A stretch of DNA of 54,769 nt from Reticulitermes lucifugus (taxonomy: Eukaryota; Arthropoda; Insecta; Blattodea; Rhinotermitidae). The stretch covers positions 7,898-62,666 of the forward strand of contig JAKCWW010001807.1 in assembly GCA_026260175.1 (NCBI GenBank), in the 5' to 3' direction. Shown here in pieces: positions 12,401 to 24,400 of this stretch. The position numbers and the translations under genes are program-made. The notes beneath the pieces were generated by a model. That model saw only the letters and a list, made by a program, of their open reading frames with translations, made no database searches and was not told the DNA's origin. Within the stretch, counting starts at the first letter, position 1. Every line of letters starts with the position of its first letter.

Positions 12401-15400
12401 ACTGGGGCTTTTCCCTTTACAAATACAACTACCCTCATTGAACCACTTACTGATGGAGCTCTTCACTGGTGGTTCCCTACAAATCTCTGTACGAAACCTC
12501 CTTTGAACTGTAAGCACACATTTCAATTTGTGTACAATTCACTTTTCGCACCTGAGACAACATGTTCCAAAACTGTGGTGTCAGCACAACTGCTGGCATA
12601 ATAAATGGTTGGTCAGATATGTACACTTTACACAAGGATGCTATCGGAAAGTTTACATTCGGTAATTATCTACAAACTCAGATTTAACTAGTACCAAATA
12701 AAATATGAGAGCAGGTATGCATGGTAAATCGGGACACAATTCATAAGCTACTTTGTTAGAATATGATAAGACTTCTTTACTTCAAGAAACAAGCATTTCC
12801 TGCAGCAAAAACCAGTAGTCCTCATTTACCGCAGTGGCTAGTACTGCAGGAGTAACACACCACTTGAGCTTCATCAATTGTCCATTTCTAATACTTTGCT
12901 GAACTCAGTTTGTTGGCAGGTAGGTGGGTGCGGATCGTACAGGTGTTTGCATCATTCTAAATTCAGTACCGAATAACAAAGGTGAGATCCGCTGCATTAA
13001 CTTAATACATACTACATGTGCATGTTCTACAAGTCCTCAAAATCAGATGGCTATATACTGAGCTGAATGTCACCTACCTCTTCCCCCTTTCCACCTCCAC
13101 CGCTACCACCACCACCTGCCCCAGCAGTAGCACCACCACCACCACTACCACCTCCTCCTCCTCCTCCACCACCACCTCCACCTGGAAATAAAGAAACAAT
13201 GGAAATATGAAATTTACTGAAATTACACATAATCCACTACCAACATGTGGGGGTAAACTACCTCTTGAAAGACAGCCCTCGAAATGTGAAGAATGCAATT
13301 TTTTGCCTGTCAAAATGTTCTCTGTTCGTCTTTTTTAAAGCAGAAAAGGGGGACCCATTTCTTCTGCACTATTCCTTGCATGTAATTCATTCAAGCTCAT
13401 GTCTGAGATGCATCATGATGCTGCATGACGCCGTGGACACCCAGCAGCACCCCCAACACCCTCGATCAGGGGTATGCACCAATGCTTGGTGGCCAGGACG
13501 ACTAAATTTTGCACGGTGGTGCCTAATATAACTATGATCATAATTACAGTAATTTTGCCTCTTACACGTGTACAACTACATGTATCATTGAAGAGAAAAC
13601 GTCAGATAACAGGGGGGCTCACAGGTCACTCCAAATGTGTGGGTCCTCTGAACGGAAATCGCTTCTTGTTACCCTTCTGATGCCTAAAATTTGAAGGCGG
13701 CTCCTAATTTTTAGAAAATGTGTGTTTTCCAATGAATGTGCGAGACTATAACCCCAGGGACTTTCTTTAGGGTCCAACGTGTTTCCCCCGCATTTTTAAT
13801 CCATGTTTTAACAGCATCGACTGATAGTACAGCATTATTGCGTCGTGTGTCGAGTAACTGCTGACTGACAGCATGCTGCTCGTTTTTCTACAACGATCTT
13901 TAGTGAACGCCCACTGCGCACAACTCCACTACGCCATACTTACTGCGCAGACATCAAGGCGCAGGAAGCAGCATGTCCGCCACCCCAACGGTCCGAAAAA
14001 ATAACGTTCCAAAAATCAGGCATTTCTCTGCCGCACCCCATACCGCGTCCCACGCACAATGTTCTTGGTACTCCTTTCTTGGACAACAGTTACGCTTCTT
14101 GGCAGATATTTCTAAGATGTAGGCTGTTACTTCGTCAGAAAACATGACCTGTCTTGTCATCATCATTCTCAATTTTTCCTTCTTCATTAACTCACGCACG
14201 TCGTGCATTCAAATGGAGCCGGCCTACAAGCTTCAATATGTTGCACATCCTAGAGTTCGTAGTGAAACCCCCACCCCCCTAATCGCACTGTTAACATCGA
14301 CGCCATAATCTTTTCTGTTGTATCTTCAATTAACAGGAGACCTTCCTTAAGACTGATTCACCGTCACGGTGCAATGGTTGAAACTAATGGAGCTCGGGGA
14401 ATGTATGAAGGCTGTCGGCGTTACAGTTTTGGAGACGCAGGCAGCGCCCGAACATGAAAAACTACACTGTGGCGGCGCTCTTGCGCTTCTAACACGGCGG
14501 CCACACGTATTTTTGGATCCGGGTGTTGGCACGGAAATGCGAAGGTCGTCTGCGTTACGACTTACACATGTCAGAACCAAAACAATACGTTTATGTTACA
14601 TGTACGACGACCAAATTGGTGGTTCCGAAATGTGAGAAAGATGCCTGTATCGAGTTTCGTTTTTTTTAATAAATCACAGACGTACACGTCACTGTCAGGT
14701 TATATTACAACAGTTGCACTGTTAACTGCAAAAATCGTTGTGATGCTGAAGACGGATCTAAGAGTTGGATGACGAACTCTGTACCAATTTTTTTATCTTT
14801 GTACCAATATCGAAACTCTTGAATTACTGCAGGTCGAAGACGCAGGGCTGTACGCTCAATCGAACACAAAAAGCCACAACAAAGTCCCAAGTCTTAAACT
14901 GCTGCATCCTCCATATATAATTCGACAATAAAGACCAACACAGTACACGTTATGGTATAGAAAACAATTACCACACGACGCGCTTAATATCCCAGAAGAG
15001 CGCAGATCTCAACATCGCGGCGGAAGCCTGAAATCAAGGATAATATGCCTCCGTTTCGGCATGGCCGGGCCATCAGAGAGGACCTGACAATATAAAACAG
15101 TACCTACGTTTTATTATTGCCTTTAAGTCAGCTGACCTACTTACTACAAGGCGTAACAGCACGTTAACATATCGCCAAAAGCTATAAAATCGTTCCAATA
15201 TTCCCCCGTCTCTGATGTGTTTATTCTATGCCGAAAGCAGGGTGAACTACTGGTGTAGGCCATGGGTCTCCAACCCGCGGCCCGCCAGATTCTATTATGC
15301 GGCCCGCGGCCACATTTGTAAATTACGTATATACTATAAAAATCACATAATAATTTAGGCGGTTCGGTATACCTTTATTTTTCCACGTCCGGTCCGCGAA

Positions 15401-18400
15401 ACAGCCCACAATAACGGGTGTGGCCATTTGCCATAAAAAGGTTAGACGCTCATAGTGTAGGCCATAAGCATCCTCGGTTACAAAGTTTATGTCCAATTAT
15501 ATAATACTGAATAAAATGTCAAAATGGTAAAATATGTTGTCTGTAGTAAATTTGTCTGCTGGTCATATCCTTAAAAATGTTCCCGGAAACGTCACGGTTT
15601 CCTGTAAACTGTGGATGTACAGAAATAAACAGTTGTATGAAATACGTCCAAGCTACAGGGAAGAGGATTCCCACAGATCCTCTACTACTCTACATTTGTG
15701 TGTTAATTAAAACTGTCCGTGTTTATTTCTAAAGCATCATCCACAGAGCCTTTTAAAATGCAAAACTGTATTTTTAATAACAGGACGGTATGCAATCCCA
15801 TGCCCACCCAGTTCCACGCTTTGTACTGGGTTCATTATAACACAGAGTTTATCAGAGCACCAAAAGTTAGTTGTTAAGGTACATCAAACAAAGAAATGCG
15901 TGCTTCACATTTACGACATGTAAAAAACAGAAAATGCTTACATGTTCATAGACGGAACTTCACAGCACCGTAGCAGCGCTGGATTCATAAAAACTGTTAC
16001 AGCCACTTACAAGGCACGCACGTGACCAGGGCATACACATATGTCTAGAGAACAGATTAGGCCCTCCACACAGGCACAGAGGATCGGTGTATTCATTTTC
16101 CATTCCCTTGACCTTGATATCCACTATCGATTCAAAACCGAAATTCGCGATTCTCGCGGTGGTCACAAGATTAGTCCCAGGTTACAAACGTTGCACGGGA
16201 ACGTAAAGCTGTCACGTTCGGGGCCGTAATGACGCGCGTATAGTACAGACGCACTTTCCTGCTGCCCTTTACAAGCAGGGCACAGCCTAGCTTCGTTTTG
16301 GGCCCCGTTTCGACTCACGGTGACATCTGAATTCATTGTCGCTGCCTAGGGCCTCCTTTTGATGAGAGAGGTTTGTCACTGAAAATAGGCAGTGTGTCCG
16401 CCGCAGGTGAGCCGCGATAGCGACTTCCTACGAGCTGGATAGTCCGGGGATGGAATCCCGGTAGGGGCAATATTTTCGGCACCCATACACCCAGCCTCAT
16501 GTACAATTGGTACCGGGCCACTTTCCCGGGGGTAAAGCGGCCGGGGCGTGGCGTTGACCATCCACTTCCATCTAGAGTAGAGCTATACCACTACACCCCC
16601 TGTGGGTCCTCATGGCCTATTCTAGGATGAACTTTACCTTTACCATATGTCCGCCGCAGAGAAACACAATACAGACCACGTGACGCTGCACGCCTATTGC
16701 AGTGTACTACACGGGGTTCTCATATTGTACCGTGCAAGCATGCACCAGCCAAACATACTTCACCGCTCACATGGCACGCCATACGAGTATCACCCCACCG
16801 TGCGGAATTTAAGGTTCTCACAGCGGTGTTGCAGAAGATAGAAGGCTTCTATGATGTGACGCCGTGTCGTTGGGCGAGTAGCTCTTCAAGCAGTTCAAGA
16901 AAGCGACTTGGACTACTTGACCCTGAAGATGAAAGCACCACGAGGGTTCGAACCGTCGGAAACTACTAGCCCAAAAGACAGCGTCACATCCCAGAAGACT
17001 TCGACCTTCAATGAACACTCTCTGTATATGCACTACCAATTCCTATCCGGTACGATGCACGCCTTATCGCTGTACCAATCGCACAATTTTACGCTACACA
17101 CAAAAGTGGTCCTCTGTCAGTGCGAACTTGTATGAGTTCTGACTGCTGCCTGCATAATATAGTTCCACACCCAGAGGAAGATATTTGGGCCTAAAAGGGA
17201 AGCGGTAACAGGAGATGGACACTGCATAATGAGAAGCTTTAGGGTCTGTATTCCTCACCAAATACTGAGTGATAAAATCAAGAAGAATGAGGGGGTGGGG
17301 AATGCAACACGTATGCGGCAAGGAGAGGTGCATGCTGGATTTTAGTGGGGAAACCTTGGGGAAAAGGATCACTTGGAAGGCCTAAAAGTCGATTGGAGGA
17401 TAATCTTAAAACAGATCTGCGCAAGAAATAGGATGAGTGGCGTGGAACTGGAATGATCTAGCTTAGGATAGGGTAATGAAACTTCGGGATGCATGAAATG
17501 CGGGGAATCTCTCGGCTACCAGGGGAACTATTGCCTTTTCAAGAATGATTCCGCTCCATGCAGTGAGTTAATCGGCGAAGTAGGGAACTCTGAATAGTAC
17601 GTCACTCGCGGCCCGCTGTGCGCCTGTCAAAATTACCAACAACGCGGAAAAATGGGTTCCGTAGCAGCCGCAGTTTCAATACGTGTCTGCCACAAACTCC
17701 AGGCAAGGCAAGCACTTGTCATTATCGACTCCATTTTGAAGAGGGTCAGTCTAATACTGGCGCTTCGTCGCCAATTTCTATACATTTACTCAATTCGTAC
17801 GTGCCAAAGGTCTCAGTAAGGTCCTCTCTATGTAAAATCTCCATATTTTCTTCCTATCCAAGATGCACCTAAATATTTTGTTTACAAAGGGGTCGTCCCG
17901 TATATTTAGCTTAAGTTTATCCTCAGGCACTCTATATAAAAAAACTGTTCAGCCGATGGCTTACAAGAACATATACCACATGGTACAGGAACCTAATGGT
18001 GAGTAAACAACGAGAACTTCTTCAGGGATGTCATGAATACCATGCACAGTAGCCCGTACCGTCTGGCATGAGAAAATTCGGTCACTGCATGGATTTTCAG
18101 CGAACAAGACATCGTTTAAAGATAGTCAAGAAACGCTTTGCCTTCTGTCATTAACTCGCTGCACTATGAGGTAAAACAGTGGGTTGTTTTAGGTATATAT
18201 TCATTTTGCGGTTAACATCTCTGTGTCTGAATTAGATTACATGCGAAAGGTGCTATCTGCATTTTGTCTGAGCTGGGGGCTACCGAAGAAGCAAGCTAAT
18301 GCAATTTATGGCCTATCCAATTTGAAGGAGAGTTTGTAACAAGGGAGAGGAGACTTACGTCACACCGATTCCATCGTGACTGCAACGCTTTCTGCTATAC

Positions 18401-21400
18401 AGGCATGGCACGTGGAATCAGTTTGCTGTTTGTTGTCGTTATTCGGCTGTTTGGCATAATGAGTTGGAGTTTCGACTGTAATTTCTTTTGCTGTCAGAAT
18501 TTCCCTCAACATGGTACTCTTGCGAAAACACATTTTGATGTATACCATCCTGAGCCAATTTCGCCGACTTCTCACATCCACAACCTTTCCCCCCCGCAGT
18601 CCATACTGAAATGTAGAATCGGATCTTCTGGCTTGTTATGCTACGTAGAAGGGTTACTGATTCCGGGCGTTTCGAAGGAACCCACCGCCTTCACCTTCAA
18701 CGATCAAGATGTCCGACGACATAGGTCATAAAAATTGCTAACTACCAAGCGACTTTCCCACCCAAACTCACTGCATACAAAAACATATCGATTTATCCGT
18801 CGCTGAAGTTCTGTCTTCGCTACACGGGTCATGTAACGTCTAACCAGATGTGAAAATCGCTCTCACTGAACTATGAAGAATCAAGTTACTCGGCATCGCG
18901 TCGTCAGACGCTGTGTCAGCGTTCTCCTACTACGAACTGAGGAAAAGCACGAATATGTAAGTCAGCAGGCTTCTCTGGCTGGATTCCAACCGGATAAATC
19001 CCGATTCTTTCCTGGTGAGGTAATGTCTGGCATATGCATAAAACAGAATAAATCTGCCATATTCTTTTCGTAACATTCTGAAGGGGTTCAATACGTTAAC
19101 CACGAAGCCAAAGAAAAAAAATTTTCAATGTCAGCTTGCATTCGGCTAGGAAATGTAAACAGTATGCTCCAGATACTGACGCTGCTGTTCTACGCGTGAC
19201 CTTTGGGTTATCTACGTGTAAAGAAGATAAACCGCTGTAACGACCAATGTTATTATTACAAACTCCAAAACTACACTATAAACATCTCACAGCGAAATCA
19301 CAAATCCGAAACCCAAGTGCCACGAGATAGGTTTTCGTTCAATGCTTTCTTACTCTCGACTTCTAGCGAAACGAAAATGTGACCTTCAGGAGGCCGCCAT
19401 TTACAGTATTTACACTTGCAAGATCAGTTTTGCCTGAGGATGGGGACGGAGCTAGTCCCCGAAACGTTGTATTCAAACGAATTGACGCGGCTGTGCGACC
19501 GAGAAGAATATATTGAACCAGCCTCATGTCCGAATTTGCTGAGAAGTCGCCACTGTGCAAGCTAGGCATGTAAGCTGCGGTCAATATTTGTCACGTTCTC
19601 ACATTTCGCTGTTTTTCGATAAGTCTTCGTGCGAAACTCTGAAGCACGATCGCTGGACAGGGTGTCCAAAACCAGAGGCAACACGGCCACTGACCGGCCA
19701 CCTATTAAGAGTAGGTGTGAGAAAACATTTTGTTATACAGGTAGATAGATTCCTTGTGTCCCCTGAGCGTAAGAAAATGCTTGCTTGGCTTGTGTAGGTG
19801 ACAAGATCCCACGCTATCGCCTTGTCGCCGCCACTGAACACCTGAACCAAGGTTTGGGCACTTGTCATCTCGTATTAATAGCAGCGGGCTGCATGCGGTC
19901 TCACCACCTGAGCGCGTGAGAAATGTACACAGATGAACGACCATACGACCAGCGTTCACTTTCAAAGTACTGAGAACAGTTGAAAACTTTCGAACGGCGG
20001 GTTCAGAGCTGGACAAAAAGGAAATACGAACACTTATTTTCTCTGACGAGGCTTCTTTGCTTCTAGGGTTGCGCAACCTTGTATAACCGCGGACCGCTCG
20101 GACACGAGTGATTTGGCGCAGTGCCACAAAGAATTTTTAAACATACTGTTAATATACTGAAACATCGAACTGCATTCATTGTATTCATATTCGTATTAGA
20201 TTACAATGAACTGTGTATATTCATTACGACGTAACCGCGATTCATTTACGTCTGTTCCCGATGGAAGTTACATGGGCATGATGCTCATTACCGTGTCTTG
20301 ACGAACTAACGATTTACACGAGCCATTTCGGAAACGGTCGACAGCCTGCGGGCCACAGGATGCTAACCACTGATTTACATAAAGTAGGAACGCAGTCAAT
20401 ATAGCGTGTGTTCCGAAAATCCCATGCACTTCATAGAACTGCTTTGCATAACATTAAAAGTGTCCGGGGTTTTAAAAAAAATAAAAAAAAAAATCCCAAC
20501 CGTTATTTGATATTACACATTCCGTGGATTATTCTTATAACCGGTTATATTCACCAACAAATGCACACAAGATATAAATCATACATAAATTCTAGTAAAC
20601 TCCTACGTGTTTCGGCACAGAGGTACCATCCTTAGGTAGTTTACAAATACAAAGAGTATAAGCACCAACGCATCAACCTTGGTAGTACAATGCTTAGTAT
20701 CACAATACTTAAAGTTACAAAATGATAAGTATAAAGTTACACTCTTCATTATTATGATAATCTCAAAGTCAACAGGGCTGTTATTTTATACTATTTATAA
20801 TTTATAATTTTCAAATTTTAAGTATGCTAATACTAGGCACTGTGCTACCAAGGTTGTGTGTTGGTGCTTATACTCTTTGCATTTGTAAATCCCTGAGGAT
20901 TGCACCTCAGTGCCAGACCATGTAGTTCACTAGGACTCCTATATGATTTATATCTATAACCCAACCATTATGTTCAACCAATCCTGACACCATTCTGCAG
21001 GATATTAACAGAAAAAAATTGTTACTTCAAGTGGGACAATGACATGACTTACACGCACCAGGACAGCTATTTCGGTGAATGGTTGATGCATCGCAGACTG
21101 TGGCCTCCTAGATATTTACAATTGAATCAGTTCTATCATTTCTGAGGTGCAATGACAGCTTATATGAACAATCCAAATTATCTGCAACTGACATAAAATA
21201 TCCGAAGGCAGATTGCTAATATTTCAGGACAGGACATCTGTTGTGTCATGAAATATTTTCATCTAAGGTACGAGGCCTGCTTAGAAGCTGGATGTGTGTA
21301 CTTTTGAGACTCCTCTATGAGAACAGGGTGAACTGAACTGCAGGGAGTATATGCACTCTACATTCCTGGCTGATAAGTCTTCATATGTGATAATGCTTCC

Positions 21401-24400
21401 TGTGAGAGCTGCCATGCACACGGAGATTGTAAAAATATTCTTTCAGGTTTTTGCAACCATGGATTTATCCACAGGAAACGCAGGCCAATAACAGTACGTA
21501 TTTGAGGCACAGCACAGATCTGCATGTGACTTATTAATTTCATTGATCTGTTGTACCACCTGGGGTTCTTACTCTGCCTAACATACACAAATTGCATACA
21601 AATGTGTACGTGGCTGTTGTCCTACACGAGTAATTGATTAGCAGCAGAAGACATAATATGCATGAGTGCTATAATTTAGACAAATATTCGTTTTTGTTAA
21701 ATCTAAAGACGCTTAGAAACACTTATATCAACAATGACATAACCTCCTTCCAGCCCACTAAAACACATGTAACTTTTCATTCAAACACTTCAACATAAAA
21801 GTTGCCCACCTCTAAGAGTATAAAATACAAAGATGGCAAAATTAGTAGGTTACAATGTTCTTTAGTCTTGGAAGTTACATTCCAACAAAATGCACTGTAA
21901 ACAATACATGGTGCCCCTTTTGTTGTCTTCTTCAGCATGGCAGCAGGATTCTGATAAGCAGGTTTATCCACATCAACGTGAAAGAAAGTGCAAGAGAATA
22001 AGAAAAATAAGCCCCAGAAGTCTACAAACACTGAAGAGTTTAACAGGTTAACATCATAATGCTTGGAATATATTAATGGAATGCCGCACAGAAGAACCTG
22101 AAAGAACTGAAGAAAGCTGTGTGGGGGGATGCAGGCTTCAAGATCTCAAAGGAAAGATGCAGTAACACAGTGATGAAGGGAAAAAAATGTAGACCAGTCA
22201 AGAGAATTGATAAATTTTCTGATGAATTGAAAAATGTAAGCTAGCAACACTGGAATAAAATACAGCATCATACTTCATCAATTACAAATCACAGAAAAAT
22301 TTGGAATACCTGACCTATCACAGATGTAAGTTATATTTATAAATGACACATGAAAAGTGAGTGGCTAATGTCATAATTTGACTTACAACTCTCAATAATA
22401 TTCTCTCTGATAATCAAAAATATTTACAGGTGTGCTTCGGTAATGAATCCAGATTTTAAATCACTTCATGAATCAGTCACTCTCTCTCTGATTTTCAACT
22501 GGAACACACTACAGAAGCCTCAATTTCAGGCCTCCGCCACAATGTTGATGAGATCTGCGTTCTTCTGAGATATAATGCGGCGTCATGTGGTAATTGTTTA
22601 CCGACGTTTCGGGACATGTCGGTCCCATCTTCACGGGTCAAGAGTCAGAGTAGGGCTCTCGACCCGTGAAAATGGGACCAACATGTTGTCCTGAAATGTT
22701 GGTAAACAATTACCACATGACACCGCATAATAAGAGTGCAGAACACATTACAGAAGCGATGGTACCAAGTGTCAAGTCTGTGAATGACATGGGAAGCCTA
22801 TACAATGATGGGAATACCATGACACCAGACCTGTTCATCCAAGTCCTTCAAACCTGTTTCTTGCTTCACACAAGGGATTGGTTTCAGGAAGACCCATGTT
22901 TTTATGCAAAATGGAAAACTATGTCATTAAGCTGGTCACAAATTTTTTTTTGTCAATTTTACAGTACTTCTGTTGACTGGTAATCACCCAAATATGAACC
23001 AGACAGACATCTATAGTCTACTATAAAGAAAAATACTCAAGAAAAACAATATTCACAGCCTAAACTGGCCTGATCAAGAAACTATTTTAAATTTGGCGCC
23101 ATCCAAGGATTAAGTAAAACTGAAAACTGTGATGGAAAGCATGCCAAACAGGAACAAAATGTGAAATTTCAGGTCTAGACAGTAGGACTGCTGAATATCC
23201 ACGTCTTCTGGGATGTGAGACTTTGTCATTAGGCGAGTAGTTTCAATGTTTCAAGGCATCACAGTTTCTTCACCCTCAGAGCCACGATTCCTTGACACTG
23301 AAGATGAAGAACACAGCGTCAAATCCCTGAAGATGTGTATATTCACAATCGAAACACTTTTACAACAAAAGAAAGAAAGAAAAAAAAAGGAATGAGTACT
23401 AGTTAGGTCAATCTGAACGTGTTAATGTTTCAACAGAAATTAACACATTCTCAGATCCTTAAGCTAATGATTGTGCCCATTCTCTCTAGTACTTTTAGAA
23501 TGCTATCTAGTATTTGCTAAGTGGCTTTATTTGCATTGTACTATACAAACAAAATATAAAAAACGATCACAGCTATCCATGTAATACCATCTACAACACT
23601 AACGTTATTCATCGGAAACGCAGCCATAAATACAACTGTTGGCATCATAATCATTTATACTATCTCATTCATTGCTCCTTTCTTAAAACCAGTGTTATAG
23701 TTGAAGCAAGACGAAACGCCGATTTTTTTCTTCTTCAAAAATCAACATGCAGACTTTATTTCAAGCAGATGTGCTGGCTTCGTAGACCACTCTGAACAAA
23801 GCAATTCTTTTTCCTCCGACTTCTGTTTACATTAACGGCAGCATCATACATTCCGTATCAAAACAACCTTACGATGGACTACGAATATATGTCAGATCTA
23901 CTCCTACATCCAATACACACATCTACTCAACCAGCAAAAAGTACCGAACCCGTGAAGTGTCTTATGGGTGTACTCAACGAAACGAAAAACTATGGCGTCG
24001 GCATTTAGCGAAAGTGATGAATCTGAATCTGTAATATCAGTACCTCCTTGGAGTGGTTCGATTAACTTATTACGTACGTTTCGCTCATTCGTTCGGTTTC
24101 ATCTCGGTTCCACCCGGCGAATCGAAATTACTTACATTTGCTAACTGATCTTCACATTAAAGGCGATACTTAAAACTGTTACCCAAACTGAAAAATCCTC
24201 CTACATAGTCTGAAATTACGGAATTGGTAATATATTCCTCGCAATCTTTTTTGCCTCTTCACACACACGTAACCTTCCCTTATCAATTCGACATTTTCAG
24301 AGTGGTGCCTACGAAGATTTGTTCCGCTTCTTATCCAGGCTCCATTACGTGAACTGTCTATAATCACAAACAAAACAATACTGCAAAACATACCTGACAT

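Noticed and set aside
13074..13313. Val/Glu-rich reading of the Gly exon (minus, other frame)
   Set aside because: The Gly frame links in phase to exons on both sides with splice borders; this frame meets a stop once joined to the next exon.
18405..18731. 108-codon plus-strand frame with hydrophobic start
   Set aside because: The start looks like a signal peptide, but the rest has no known fold and no downstream exon was found.
19705..20127. 140-codon minus-strand frame
   Set aside because: Longest frame without a transposon match, but the composition is erratic, no motif or splice pair supports it, and CpG-rich DNA favours long chance frames.
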